DNA of 64,000 nt from Aldehydirespirator sp965116195. Lineage in GTDB: Bacteria; Actinomycetota; Acidimicrobiia; Acidimicrobiales; Aldehydirespiratoraceae. Shown here piece by piece: positions 16,831 through 26,452 of this stretch. Within the stretch, counting starts at the first letter, position 1, and every line of letters starts with the position of its first letter. The stretch is taken from NCBI GenBank assembly GCA_965116195.1, contig OZ220491.1, positions 1,550,001-1,614,000 of the forward strand, written 5' to 3'. Made by a program: the position numbers and the translations under genes. Below the pieces are notes generated by a model. That model had not been told where the DNA came from and searched no databases. It saw only the letters and a list, made by a program, of their open reading frames with translations.

Positions 16831-17253
16831 CTACGGTTCGGGGGCAGGTTCGCTGGGCGAGGGAGCATCTAACTTGGTTTTAATGATGATTACGTCTTTC
16901 TCGATGACATTTACACGTTCCTCAATTGCGGTTACACCTTTTTCGATCACATCTACTCGTGATTCAAGGACGGTTACGCGTGTGGACAGCTCGCGTATCG
17001 CTTCTCCGTTAGCTTTTACCCCAACGTCGAGTTCGTCTATCTTTTGGTGCATGTCCGTAAAACGGGCGTTGACGGTGTTGTTCATATCATCAAAACGTAC
17101 GTTGACGGTGTTGTTCATATCATCAAAACGTACGTTGACGGTGTTGATGAGGTCTTGGAAGCGTGCGTTGAACGACCTTGCCGCGATTGCCAAAACCGCC
17201 ACAAACATGATCCCGAGCACACCGATGAGTGCGGAATCTAGGTTGGTTTCCAT
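16831..17253 (-). CDS. Small membrane protein with a coiled-coil of repeated heptads
   Basis: 140 residues from ATG 17253, which has AAAGGG 8 bp upstream; the longer frame to 17445 has no such site. One N-terminal transmembrane helix (about 9-28) is followed by a long amphipathic coiled-coil. Three copies of an 11-residue unit containing VRFDDMNNTVN are followed by VTVLESRVDVIEKGV-type heptads and a Pro-rich end. It probably forms a membrane-anchored rod; no specific function can be assigned. Its tRNA-free, repeat-rich surroundings look like decayed DNA. Confidence 0.65.
   Translation of the reverse strand: METNLDSALIGVLGIMFVAVLAIAARSFNARFQDLINTVNVRFDDMNNTVNVRFDDMNNTVNARFTDMHQKIDELDVGVKANGEAIRELSTRVTVLESRVDVIEKGVTAIEERVNVIEKDVIIIKTKLDAPSPSEPAPEP
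17065..17165 (-). repeat. 33-bp in-frame repeat in the coiled-coil gene
   Basis: GTTGACGGTGTTGTTCATAT plus ATCAAAACGTAC recurs at about 17068 and 17101, with a partial copy at 17134. Each copy is 11 codons. Confidence 0.9.
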
Positions 17254-17793
17254 ATGAGGGCCCTTTCTGGTTGCCTGCCGTGGCGTAGCATATCGTACCA
17301 TGTCATGCATGTCAAGACACGCCAGTACCTTACCACCCGGTGCGGCGCAACCACGCCCAAGCCGCCGCCGATGGGCCGAGGTGGGCGCGAAGCTCAAGAC
17401 CGACAACGCAACCGCGCCCACGCCGATGCCCACTGCCGCATCCACCGACGAGGCGCATACCAGGCAGGGGCTCCGAGAATAGGTGATGCTGCCTGTGGAT
17501 GACTGGGCGCGAGCCGCAGACCCAGGCAGGGGCCCGTCCGATCAGTGCGCTCAAGCGGCCCTGCGCCATCGTGTCACGAACCGAAGGCACCGCTGAGATC
17601 GTCATGGTGGCCTTGGCCTGCCCACGCTCCTTGAGACCCGACAACCTGGTTGTCTCAAGCGGGCACCTCGGTGCCTCCGACACCATTAGGAAGTTCCCCG
17701 TCTGCGCAAACGTGATGGAGCATCTACAAATCTCGCAGCGATACACATGGTGGTAGCCTTCAGAGTAGCCAACATCAGGTAACGGAGGAACCC
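17254..17793. other. Non-coding stretch with decayed gene fragments
   Basis: No intact gene is supported over 540 bp. It contains a DUF222-like fragment (17537-17659, minus strand). It also contains a 28-bp segment, 17530-17557, that matches 21061-21088 of the DUF3048 gene at 27 of 28 positions. The last part must hold the promoter of the SLH gene; GGAGG at 17780 is its probable ribosome-binding site. Confidence 0.5.
17537..17659 (-). pseudogene. Fragment of a DUF222/HNH-family gene
   Basis: Minus-strand codons give LETTRLSGLKERGQAK, then AVPSVRDTMAQGRLS. This matches the DUF222 protein at 42934, which has ETTGLTRREARGQVK and GVPSVRDAVAQGRVS at the same spacing. Neither the rest of DUF222 nor an HNH motif is present. 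Confidence 0.65.
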
Positions 17794-20016
17794 ATGTCCC
17801 CAACACATCAACCGGGCCGTGCTGCCAGTCGCCTGCGACGTAAGATTGCTGCTGCTACTGTGTGCTTGTCGGCAATGCTGGCATCTCTGGTGGCTGCCAG
17901 CCCGGCCAATGCTGAAGCAATCCGAAGCCCGGGCAGTCGTGCCAAAGCCGACAAGACCCCCGACTTTTCTGCCTGCGTGGGTCCAGCATCGAAGGCCGCC
18001 GGATTTGAGGACATAGACGGTTTGGGAGCCGAAGACGCTATCAACTGTCTTGCCTACTACAAGATTGTGATTGGCAAAACCCCTGAACGGTTCGCGCCGA
18101 GCGATCTGGTAACACGATCACAACTCGCCTTGATGCTGTACAGGGCAGCCAGAATCGCTGAGATAGAACTCAAGGGCACAGACATATCCAAGTTTGAAGA
18201 CATGGCCGACGCCAGCCAAGAAAAACGTAACGCTGTGGGCGCTTTGGTACGCAACAAGATAATGGCTGGCTCCAGCCAAAACGAGAACCTGTTTGCTCCT
18301 GATATGCCTGCCACACGGTTGGAGATCGTTTCGGCCATGGTCAAAATGCTGCGCCTTGCGGACACTGACCTGTTCAACCGTAACGGTAGCATCAAGCTTG
18401 CTGACCGCAAGATAGACTACTTCAAGGACAGCCGAGACAACTTGCCACGTGAATCTGACGATTTGGTTAGCATTGCTTATGAGTTGGGTTTGACCACTGG
18501 CAGCGCAGATGACCAATCCAAGTTTGACCCTGAAGGTAATCTGCCTCGCAAGAACGTGTCATCTTTCGTGACACGTATGCTGTCTCACACGAACGTCAGA
18601 CCTGCCGGCTTGACCGCTCAAGCAGATGGACGTACCATTGTTGTTTCTGTGCGAGACTCCGATTTTCAGCCTGTCAGAAGTCGGCTGATAGACGGCTTCT
18701 ATGTGCCCGCAAACGACGAGAACAAAGCCTTTGACAACACAGGCGAGTGCACTTCAGTTGTAAGAGCAGTGGTCACAGGCACCTCGGAATGTTATATCAG
18801 TTCAAGTGATCCTGCTACTGATGCTGACGGAAACGCTAATCTGACCCTGTCCGGCGCTGGCGGCAAAGACGTGACCGTGTGGGTGTGGTCTGATCGTTCC
18901 GGCGCGAGCGTTGATGCAGACGTTGAGCTTTACAAGATCAACTTGGAAGGACTACCCGTTACTGCGACCAGGCTGAAAGTGACCCCTACGCAGGAGGACA
19001 CTTATCAGCCACAATTCGGGACGGAGTTTGAGTTCACGGCTCAACTTCAAGGCACTGTAGGCGGAGAAACTGCCAACGCCAGCGTCGGTACCGATGGCAG
19101 AAACCCAAGCAAATATACTCTCAAAATCGATACCTATGTCGGCAGGCACACGAGCGTTGCGGCAGCCAAAGCAGCGGGCTTGGTTAGTTCGCCCGAGCCT
19201 TTCAATATTCAAACCAACGACCAGGGCGAGTTCACATTTGTGATCACCGCCTCAGATCCAAACCCGAACACAGTAGGACAGTATCGTACTGTGGTGTGGG
19301 CCTTGATACCCCAAGAAAACGCTCCCATCGGTGCGCTGGAACAGTATGTGGTGTTCACGGACAGCGAGTCAGTGGTGACACATGTGACCCCCAGGAATGA
19401 GAGGCCCTATGTGGTAGTACCTTCCGCGGGTTCAACAGGCACAAATGTTATCAATGTTACCGTTCGAGATCAACATGGTAATGGTATGCGCAACCAATCA
19501 ATCACACTACAAAGCAATCTGAACGTGGGCGGCGTGACACCGTCTCAGTTGCCGTCTGCACGTGTGACAGACTCAGCAGGCACAGTACGCATTGCCTACA
19601 CTCACACGGTGACTGTACCCAGGATTGAAACGATCACAGCAGTGCTGAATCGTCCCGGTGTGGCCTCAAATAGCTGCGTCACAGCAGAGGATATCTGTGG
19701 CACGGTTGAAGTGATATGGGCTGTGCCTTCAAGGGTCGCGTCTCAGCCTGAACTCAGCGAACTGGTAGTACTTTCAGCCGGGACAGGAGAGATTGTTGTT
19801 GATGCTGACACCAACACTGGAACGGCCACACCACATATGGTACGTTATGACACCAACGATGTTTTCAAAGTCAACGGACAGTTTGTGGAGTACAGTGTCT
19901 TTGTTGCTCGTGTCACGCAGATAGTCGAGGACGGCTCAACAGCACGGCTGTCCTGGGATTCGTATGATCCCGACGACTCATCTGATGTGGCAACCTGGTC
20001 TCTGCGCACCAGCTGA
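17794..20016 (+). CDS. Secreted S-layer-homology protein with Ig-like domains
   Basis: 740 residues. A signal peptide ends at about 41 (ASPANA then EA). Three SLH-type modules follow at roughly 65-125, 130-190 and 200-265, with repeated features such as AINCLAYYKIVIGK.P..F.P and a Leu/Ala-rich helix. SLH modules bind pyruvylated or other secondary wall polymers. The rest is beta-rich; the segment NVINVTVRDQHGNGMRNQSI resembles a bacterial Ig-like (Big_1) domain. It is likely an abundant surface or S-layer-associated protein. The start has GGAGG 9 bp upstream. Base composition is less GC-rich than in its neighbours. Confidence 0.82.
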   Translation: MSPTHQPGRAASRLRRKIAAATVCLSAMLASLVAASPANAEAIRSPGSRAKADKTPDFSACVGPASKAAGFEDIDGLGAEDAINCLAYYKIVIGKTPERFAPSDLVTRSQLALMLYRAARIAEIELKGTDISKFEDMADASQEKRNAVGALVRNKIMAGSSQNENLFAPDMPATRLEIVSAMVKMLRLADTDLFNRNGSIKLADRKIDYFKDSRDNLPRESDDLVSIAYELGLTTGSADDQSKFDPEGNLPRKNVSSFVTRMLSHTNVRPAGLTAQADGRTIVVSVRDSDFQPVRSRLIDGFYVPANDENKAFDNTGECTSVVRAVVTGTSECYISSSDPATDADGNANLTLSGAGGKDVTVWVWSDRSGASVDADVELYKINLEGLPVTATRLKVTPTQEDTYQPQFGTEFEFTAQLQGTVGGETANASVGTDGRNPSKYTLKIDTYVGRHTSVAAAKAAGLVSSPEPFNIQTNDQGEFTFVITASDPNPNTVGQYRTVVWALIPQENAPIGALEQYVVFTDSESVVTHVTPRNERPYVVVPSAGSTGTNVINVTVRDQHGNGMRNQSITLQSNLNVGGVTPSQLPSARVTDSAGTVRIAYTHTVTVPRIETITAVLNRPGVASNSCVTAEDICGTVEVIWAVPSRVASQPELSELVVLSAGTGEIVVDADTNTGTATPHMVRYDTNDVFKVNGQFVEYSVFVARVTQIVEDGSTARLSWDSYDPDDSSDVATWSLRTS

Positions 20017-20265
20017 CACACAGCCGCTACTCCACGCTACTCCTGTTGCACCACGGCTTCTTCCCCGCATTTCCGTGTCCTGGCTTCCTATCCGGAGCTC
20101 CGTGTCCGCAGCAGAGCCAGCGTTTCCACCAAGAATCGCGTTGTTCGTCCATCCTGCTCGCAGTGTCGCGCATGTCGTATGCTGTGACTGGTTTACTGCA
20201 TCAAGGCAACGGAACCGAAGCCACTGAACCGAAGTAACTGAATCGAAGCAAGAGGACATGATGCC
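20017..20265 (+). promoter_or_regulatory. Intergenic region upstream of the DUF3048 gene
   Basis: Contains short direct repeats of the type GAA(C/T)CGAAG at 20211, 20226 and 20241 (about 15 bp apart) shortly before the gene. No gene is visible. A promoter is expected but no clear boxes were found. Confidence 0.35.
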
Positions 20266-21834
20266 GTGGTTGACGAAACCATGACGATCAGGGCAGGGCG
20301 CTCTCGCGGAGCGGGGCGCTCCCACCGCCACACCGGGTCAGCACCACCCACGGCTCGCAGACTCCTGTTTGCGGTCGCCGTGGTTGCTACTGCCGGGTTG
20401 ATGGCCATGGCCTGCCGCGCCGACGATGCCACCTCCACAGCCGCAACGGCATCAACCACCAGCACCACCTTGGAATCCGACGGTGCCGGGAACACCACCG
20501 ACAGTATCCCTCTCCCTGCCGAGCTTGATGACACCTCCGAGGGAACTGACTCCCGCTCGGACGACTATCACTCAGACGACGGCGCTGCCAGTGACAACAG
20601 CAACACCGAGAACGACGACAGTGACCCCGACTCCGGAGCCGACCAGACCACAGACACCACAGACACCACCGACACCACAGACGCGACGACCGGGCCTGAC
20701 CCGGACAGCACTGACAGCACGGAGCCGACCGGCAGCATTGAAGCAGCAGACGGCACCTCGGACAGCACCCCGAACGAGAGAAGCGATCCAGCCCCGAACA
20801 CCGAAGACACCCCACCGAACCGTCAACAGCCCGAACCTGAGGTGGTCACCGTTGAACTTGTAGCCCCACTGACGGGAGAAGTCACCACCGACCTGTCCAT
20901 ACCGGGACGACGTGCAGTGGCAGCAAAGATCGACAACGGTGGCGTGGCCCCCCGACCACAGTTCGGTCTGGCAGCGGCAGACATCGTGTACGAGATACTG
21001 GTTGAGGCAGGCTTCACACGCTTTCTGGCGGTGTTCCACTCCGAGATGCCCGGCCAGATCGGGCCCGTCCGATCGGTGCGCTCAAGCGATTTCAACCTGC
21101 TCGCAGATCTCGGCGAACCTTACCTGGTTTCCTCCGGAGCCCACCCGAACGTGCTGCAAGAGATCCGAGCAGCAGCACGAGCAGGGATCCTGATTGACGC
21201 CGGTGCGCTGCGAGGTGTCCCCGCCTATTCTGTGGACTCCTCCAGACGCGCTCCCCACAACCGCTTCTTCCACTACGAGGAACTTCTCGTCAGTTCAACA
21301 GCGAGTTCCGAAGCAGCATCGGTGGTACCACTGTTTGAGTACGGCACCTCCAACCCGGCAGGGATAGCGGGTGCAGTCGGTGTCACTGTTTCATACCCGA
21401 CCTACGGAAGCGTCGCCTCCCACATCTGGGACGCAACCGCCGGAGGCTGGACCCGCATCCAGAACGGAGAAATGCACACCACCGAGACCGGCACGGGCTC
21501 TGTGCAGTTGGCACCCACGAACGTAGTTGTCCTGTGGCTCCCGTACAAGACAGCCGAATCCAACCCGAAGTCACCACAGGCCCTGTCATATGGCACCGGT
21601 GAGGCACTCGTGCTGACCGATGGAGTCGTTCATCAGGCATCCTGGGAACGCAACGAAAGCCAGCCCGGCTATCGCTTGACCAATGCCGACGGAGTTCCCC
21701 TGAAGCTCCTGCCCGGGCCTACCTGGGTGCTGTTGGCCAACAACGGCTCCAGAAGACCTCTGGCTCAGGTCACAACCCTGAGCACCTTGGAAGCTGCCCG
21801 GCTGCTGGCTGACGCACGAACAGCAGCACCCTGA
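20266..21834 (+). CDS. DUF3048 (YerB-like) lipoprotein with an acidic Thr-rich linker
   Basis: 522 residues from GTG 20266. After a basic N-terminus comes a hydrophobic segment ending in MAMAC, a probable lipobox with Cys near residue 50. Residues about 55-185 are Asp/Thr/Ser-rich, with runs such as TTDTTDTTDTTDATT. The DUF3048 domain follows: RAVAAKIDNG, ADIVYEILVEAGFTRFLAVF, IGPVRSVRSSD, and a C-terminal VVLWLPYKTA region. The family is extracytoplasmic; its biochemical role is not established. It lies between two SLH proteins, so a cell-surface role is likely. Confidence 0.85.
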   Translation: MVDETMTIRAGRSRGAGRSHRHTGSAPPTARRLLFAVAVVATAGLMAMACRADDATSTAATASTTSTTLESDGAGNTTDSIPLPAELDDTSEGTDSRSDDYHSDDGAASDNSNTENDDSDPDSGADQTTDTTDTTDTTDATTGPDPDSTDSTEPTGSIEAADGTSDSTPNERSDPAPNTEDTPPNRQQPEPEVVTVELVAPLTGEVTTDLSIPGRRAVAAKIDNGGVAPRPQFGLAAADIVYEILVEAGFTRFLAVFHSEMPGQIGPVRSVRSSDFNLLADLGEPYLVSSGAHPNVLQEIRAAARAGILIDAGALRGVPAYSVDSSRRAPHNRFFHYEELLVSSTASSEAASVVPLFEYGTSNPAGIAGAVGVTVSYPTYGSVASHIWDATAGGWTRIQNGEMHTTETGTGSVQLAPTNVVVLWLPYKTAESNPKSPQALSYGTGEALVLTDGVVHQASWERNESQPGYRLTNADGVPLKLLPGPTWVLLANNGSRRPLAQVTTLSTLEAARLLADARTAAP

Positions 21835-21848
21835 CCCACAGGTCTGTA

Positions 21849-23882
21849 ATGGTCCGTCCTGAGACCCGCGCGCGTCTAGCCGGTGTCGTGTTGACTGTTG
21901 TGATGGCTCTTGTGAGCACTGTCGCCACAGCGGTGCCCGTTGCAGCCCATCCTCACGGTGACAGCGCCGATGAGTACACTTTCACCGGCGGCGGTTGGGG
22001 ACACGGAGCCGGGATGAGCCAATACGGCGCTCTGGGACGCGCCGAAGCCGGCTTCAGCCATCAGGAAATCCTCGCCTTTTATTATGACGAGACCACGTTG
22101 ACCACAGACCCCGGCCTCGTACCCGACGATGTGGACGTTCGTGTCGCCGTTCACACCAGAACAGTGTTCAAACCGACTGGAATACTGACTGTCGCAATGG
22201 ACGGCAGGTTTCTGGACACAACACGAAACACCCTCACCATTCGCCGGGGCGACGGAGGCTGGCACATAAACTCCAGCAACATTGACTGGTGCCGAGGCTT
22301 CTGCAGAGGCACCCGCCTGACAGTCAGCTTCACCGAAGGCGAAACCGTGCGGGTGTCGGCAACCACCAACGGCACACAGCTCTATGCCTACGGCCAGTTT
22401 CAGTTGACCCCTGCAAGCACCGGCGCGGATAACTGCGGCAACAGTACCCGGAACCAATACTGCCTGGTTATCGGCGAGATGACCATGCAGCAGTACCTGT
22501 ACGGCATCGCCGAGGTTCCCCAGGACTGGCCCGAGGAGGCCCTGAAAGCGCAGGTAATCGCCGCACGCAGTTACGCGGTGGCGCAGATACGTGACCGGGC
22601 CGCCTCAGCTGCGCCATTTGATGTCTACACATCTGTTCAAGACCAAGACTACCGGGCCTGGGATCATGAGCTTCAAACTCTTCCGGAACGCCACTGGCAG
22701 AGAGCGGTTGATGCCACCAACGACACCGTCATGGTCCACCATGTATCCACCGAGTCAGAACTCGCTGAACCAGAATCAGTCGTGGAAGTGATCACGGCCC
22801 TGTATTCATCCTCCAACGGCGGCCACACCGCCGCCAATGAAGAACCGAATCGCAAAGAACTCCCCTATCTGCAAGCCAAACCCGACCCCTATGACGCTGC
22901 GGTTGACGCACAGGGCATTCCTCAGAATCCGTTCCACATCTGGCAGCGCACCTACACCGCCAGCCAGATCAGCCAGTGGCTCACCGACTATCCACTCGCT
23001 GACCTCGATGTCGGTGAACTAGAAGAGATATACATCACAAACGAAGGCGTTTCAGGACGAATAGACGACGCCCTCGTGACCCTGGTCGGCTCAAAGCGGG
23101 CGATCCAGGTGCGAGATGACGAAGGCAACCCCTACGGCTATCGCTTCTACTTTGCGCTCGTGCGGGGCTGCCGCGAGACTCCCGACTGCGAGCCCCTGCG
23201 CTCCACAAAGCTTGAACTGAGCGATGCTCACAACGAGGACGGCCACAACCGCTACACGCTGCCCTTTGTCGATGTTGACTTCAACGCTGCATACACAGAG
23301 GCAGTCGCCTGGATGCTCAACAACGAGATCACGTTCGGTACCTCGCCATCCACGTTCTCACCCGACAAGCCGATCACCCGTGCCCAGTTTGCCACCCTTT
23401 TGTGGCGCTTCGCCGGCAAGCCTCAAGGGTCGGCGAACTCCAACGGCTCGCAGTTGTTTGACGATGTGGAGGCGGGTTCCTACTACGACCAGGCCGTTGG
23501 TTGGCTTGCGGATCAAGACATCACGACAGGATGCAAAACTGACGACAACGCAGACATGCTGTTCTGTCCGAACGCAGCCACCACCATGCCGCAGCTGATG
23601 ACATTGTTGTGGCGCTTCGCGGGCCGCAAACCCAGCGAAGTGTCCATACCATTCCTCGATGTCAAGGTGAACGATTACTTCCTGGAACCGGCCCGCTGGG
23701 TGATCGAATACGACCTGTGGCTGGACGCCAACCTCGCGCCATCCGACGGCAGTCCCGTTGATCTCGGACGCCGTGCGTTGGCGAGCCGTGGCCTCGTTGC
23801 CGCCTACCTGTGGCTTCTCGCCGGTTCACCGGAGGCGTTTGCTGATGACATGCCGTTGCCTCCGCTGATGCGCAATCAGTGA
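21849..23882 (+). CDS. SpoIID/LytB-domain secreted protein with C-terminal SLH modules
   Basis: 677 residues, with a signal peptide at about 10-35. The SpoIID-like domain contains FTGGGWGHGAGMSQYGALG and, further on, YLYGIAEVPQDWPEEALKAQ and IAARSYAVAQ. SpoIID proteins are peptidoglycan lytic transglycosylases or their relatives. Three SLH modules occupy about 455-670 (AVAWMLNNEITFGTSPSTF is the clearest). The combination anchors a wall-remodelling domain to a secondary polymer. Its last bases overlap the sugar transferase start (GTGA), linking it to polysaccharide synthesis. Confidence 0.87.
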   Translation: MVRPETRARLAGVVLTVVMALVSTVATAVPVAAHPHGDSADEYTFTGGGWGHGAGMSQYGALGRAEAGFSHQEILAFYYDETTLTTDPGLVPDDVDVRVAVHTRTVFKPTGILTVAMDGRFLDTTRNTLTIRRGDGGWHINSSNIDWCRGFCRGTRLTVSFTEGETVRVSATTNGTQLYAYGQFQLTPASTGADNCGNSTRNQYCLVIGEMTMQQYLYGIAEVPQDWPEEALKAQVIAARSYAVAQIRDRAASAAPFDVYTSVQDQDYRAWDHELQTLPERHWQRAVDATNDTVMVHHVSTESELAEPESVVEVITALYSSSNGGHTAANEEPNRKELPYLQAKPDPYDAAVDAQGIPQNPFHIWQRTYTASQISQWLTDYPLADLDVGELEEIYITNEGVSGRIDDALVTLVGSKRAIQVRDDEGNPYGYRFYFALVRGCRETPDCEPLRSTKLELSDAHNEDGHNRYTLPFVDVDFNAAYTEAVAWMLNNEITFGTSPSTFSPDKPITRAQFATLLWRFAGKPQGSANSNGSQLFDDVEAGSYYDQAVGWLADQDITTGCKTDDNADMLFCPNAATTMPQLMTLLWRFAGRKPSEVSIPFLDVKVNDYFLEPARWVIEYDLWLDANLAPSDGSPVDLGRRALASRGLVAAYLWLLAGSPEAFADDMPLPPLMRNQ

Positions 23883-25267
23883 GGCGAACAATCCGACATA
23901 AGACCCGTCGGACGACTCAACAGAACAGCCGACGGTCACCTGGCACCAAGGGCACCGTTCAGGCACTGCAACGCAGGGGTTTTCGGTACCTCTACATCGT
24001 TGACGCGGCCTCACTGTTCGCGCTGATGACGATCATCACAACTGTCCGGTTCGGTCTCGACTGGCCCAGCTACCCCGCCTCGCACTACGCCGTCGGATTT
24101 GCAGCAGCGACCGTGCTGCACATGACCATCTACTACTTCGGAGGCTTGTACGAGTACGAGAAGCGACTGGGGCGACCACCGTGGCTGCCACGGGCGGCTC
24201 TGCTGACGCTGATGGCAGTGGGGGCCGATGCCACGGTGGCGCTGCTGACGGGCCGGTACCTGATGCCGCGAGGCAACCTGGTGATTCTGGCGGTGACAGC
24301 CAGCCTGCTGATCACGTTCAACCGCTGGCTGACCCGGCGTGTCCGGACACGACGATCCGGGCCTGCGCGTGTGTTGCTTGTGGGCAACACCACCGATGTT
24401 GACCTGGCCATCAGGCATCTGGGTGACTCCGAGCCGACCACCGTGATCGTTGGCCAGACGGAGAACTCCGAAGCAATCGTGCACAGGGTCAGCGCACTGT
24501 CAGCCACCGATCTGCTGCTGTTGTCCGGCCATCCTCTGGAAGCCATATATCCCGAACCTCTGGGCGAACTCGAATCACGACAGGTCGGCGTCTACCACCG
24601 CATAACGCCTGCTGACACCCTGCTGGGACTCCAGCGGACGCGACAGATCGGCGGTATGCCGTTCGTGGCGCTACGAGCCCATGCCCTGCCGGCTTGCCGC
24701 CTGCGCTTCAAGCGCTTGCTGGATCTGGCCTACCTGTTGCTGCTCGCACCCCTGGTGCTGCCCATGACAGCCGGGGTGGGGTTGTATGTGCGGATCCGGG
24801 CCGGCCGGGGAGTTCTGTATCGCCAGCAGCGTGTCGGGCGAGCAGGGCGACCCTTTGTGATGCTCAAGTTCCGCACCATGGCTCACGACGCTGAACCGTC
24901 CGGCCCCGAGTTGGCCAAAGCGGACGACCCGCGGGTGCTGGCTGGCATGTCCTGGTTGCGCAGCAGCCGGCTGGATGAACTGCCCCAGTTGTGGAACGTC
25001 CTCACCGGCACGATGTCGATCGTGGGGCCCCGTCCCGAACGGCCCGAACTTGTGGCGCAGCTTGAGCAGCAACTCGCCGGTTACGGTCGCCGCCATGACA
25101 TTCCCCCCGGCCTCACGGGCCTGGCCCAGACCCAGGGCCACTACCAGACCGATCCGGCTTTCAAGCTGGGACATGACCTGCAGTACGTGGTGAACTGGTC
25201 GCCCGTACTCGACTGGGAAATCATGGTCAAAAGCCTGCTGGTCATGGCCCGCCGCAGCGCACGGTGA
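23879..25267 (+). CDS. Polyprenyl-phosphate sugar-1-phosphate transferase (WcaJ/ExoY type)
   Basis: Probably starts repeat-unit synthesis by moving a sugar-1-phosphate from an NDP-sugar to undecaprenyl-type phosphate. 462 residues: several N-terminal transmembrane helices (about 40-150), a central nucleotide-fold-like region, and a C-terminal bacterial sugar transferase domain from about 275. That domain contains KRLLDLAYLLLLAPLVLP, RQQRVGRAGRPFVMLKFRTM, RSSRLDELPQLWNVL and MSIVGPRPERPEL. The start is GTG 23879, overlapping the previous stop. Confidence 0.92.
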   Translation: MRRTIRHKTRRTTQQNSRRSPGTKGTVQALQRRGFRYLYIVDAASLFALMTIITTVRFGLDWPSYPASHYAVGFAAATVLHMTIYYFGGLYEYEKRLGRPPWLPRAALLTLMAVGADATVALLTGRYLMPRGNLVILAVTASLLITFNRWLTRRVRTRRSGPARVLLVGNTTDVDLAIRHLGDSEPTTVIVGQTENSEAIVHRVSALSATDLLLLSGHPLEAIYPEPLGELESRQVGVYHRITPADTLLGLQRTRQIGGMPFVALRAHALPACRLRFKRLLDLAYLLLLAPLVLPMTAGVGLYVRIRAGRGVLYRQQRVGRAGRPFVMLKFRTMAHDAEPSGPELAKADDPRVLAGMSWLRSSRLDELPQLWNVLTGTMSIVGPRPERPELVAQLEQQLAGYGRRHDIPPGLTGLAQTQGHYQTDPAFKLGHDLQYVVNWSPVLDWEIMVKSLLVMARRSAR

Positions 25268-25330
25268 GTGCACGACTTCAGGCCTGGGCTGTTCAGATCA
25301 CACATCTTCCCGTAACCTTCAGATGCTCCC

Positions 25331-26350
25331 ATGAGCAAGCATCCGGATCACGGCCCTTCTGAGAGCAGCCCGATCCACGTGTCGGTGGTGCTGCCGGCCA
25401 AGGACTGCGCGGCTCTGTTGCCTGAGTGTCTTGCCGCGGTTGACGCCCAGAGCTACCGCGGCCCACTGGACATCACCGTTGCGCTGGCACCCGGTAGCGA
25501 CGACACCAAGAAGGTGCTGTCAGAGGCAAACCTCAAGCATTCCTTGCACGTTGTTGACAACCCCACGGGCACGACATCATGTGGCCTCAATGCCGCGATC
25601 GCTGCCTCGACGGGCAGTGTGGTGGCTCGAGTTGACGCCCAGGCTCGATTGCCACGCCACTACATCGAACGGGCACTGGCAACTCTGGATGCCACAGGCG
25701 CAGCCAACGTGGGAGGCGTGCAACGGCAGAGCAGCGCCGAAGGGCCCGGGCGGGCCATCGCGGCCGCGCTGACATCACCCTTCGGCGGCGGTCCGGCTCG
25801 GTTTCGACAAGGGGGTCGGGCCGGGCCGACGGACACCGTTTATCTGGGGGTCTTTGACCGCACTGTGCTTGACTCGGTCGGCGGGTTTGATGAGTCACTG
25901 GAGCGAAATCAGGACTACGAACTCAACTGGCGTCTGCGCAGGCAGGGCCACACGGTGTGGTTTGATCCGCAGTTGGTTGTGGACTATGTGCCCCGGTCGG
26001 ACTATGCCTCGTTGGCACGCCAGTACTTTGCCTATGGTGCCTGGAAGCGTGCCGTGCTGCTGCAACATCCACGATCTCTGCGTCCGCGGCAGTTGGCTGC
26101 GCCGATCTTGGTGGCTGGCTTGGCGTTTTCGGTCGTGGCACTGGCACGCAGACGGATCGTCGGGATGGTGACTCCGCTGGCGTACCTGAGTGCTTCGGCA
26201 GTGGCTGCCAACCGCCTCAAACCGGTGCTGCCGACAGCCCGCGACCGGCTCAGAGCCCTGTTGGCTTTTTTCACCATGCACCTGTGTTGGGGAGCCGGCT
26301 TCATCGTGGGCCGAGCCCGCCGCCGCACCGAATCGGCCTCCGCCGGATAG
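25331..26350 (+). CDS. Glycosyltransferase family 2 with C-terminal membrane helices
   Basis: 339 residues. The GT-A domain begins with VSVVLPAKDCAALLPECLAAV. A DxD-type position is visible as VVARVDAQARLP, and the acceptor-side motif GGFDESLERNQDYELNWRLR is typical of GT2. Two hydrophobic segments lie near 255-275 and 305-330, as in ExoA-like succinoglycan-type transferases. It follows the initiating sugar transferase on the same strand and likely extends the same polymer. Confidence 0.87.
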   Translation: MSKHPDHGPSESSPIHVSVVLPAKDCAALLPECLAAVDAQSYRGPLDITVALAPGSDDTKKVLSEANLKHSLHVVDNPTGTTSCGLNAAIAASTGSVVARVDAQARLPRHYIERALATLDATGAANVGGVQRQSSAEGPGRAIAAALTSPFGGGPARFRQGGRAGPTDTVYLGVFDRTVLDSVGGFDESLERNQDYELNWRLRRQGHTVWFDPQLVVDYVPRSDYASLARQYFAYGAWKRAVLLQHPRSLRPRQLAAPILVAGLAFSVVALARRRIVGMVTPLAYLSASAVAANRLKPVLPTARDRLRALLAFFTMHLCWGAGFIVGRARRRTESASAG

Positions 26351-26363
26351 TCAAACTTGCGCC

Positions 26364-26452
26364 TCCTGTCCCGGAGTTCGGGGCGACTGGTGGGAGGGCA
26401 CGGGCCAACGAGCGCAATTGGTGTTCCTGTCCCGGAGTCTGGGGCGGCTGGT
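26364..26452. repeat. Two 28-bp repeats at 61-bp spacing between convergent genes
   Basis: TCCTGTCCCGGAGT(TC/CT)GGGG begins at 26364 and 26425. The conserved part is 28 bp with three mismatches, and the interval is 33 bp. The core has a small CCCG...CGGG hairpin. The second copy ends at the stop codon of the ABC ATPase gene. Confidence 0.75.

Noticed and set aside
20387..20863. Cys/Arg-rich and Thr-rich frames overlapping the DUF3048 linker
   Set aside because: They are shadows of the low-complexity Thr/Asp linker and have no family features.
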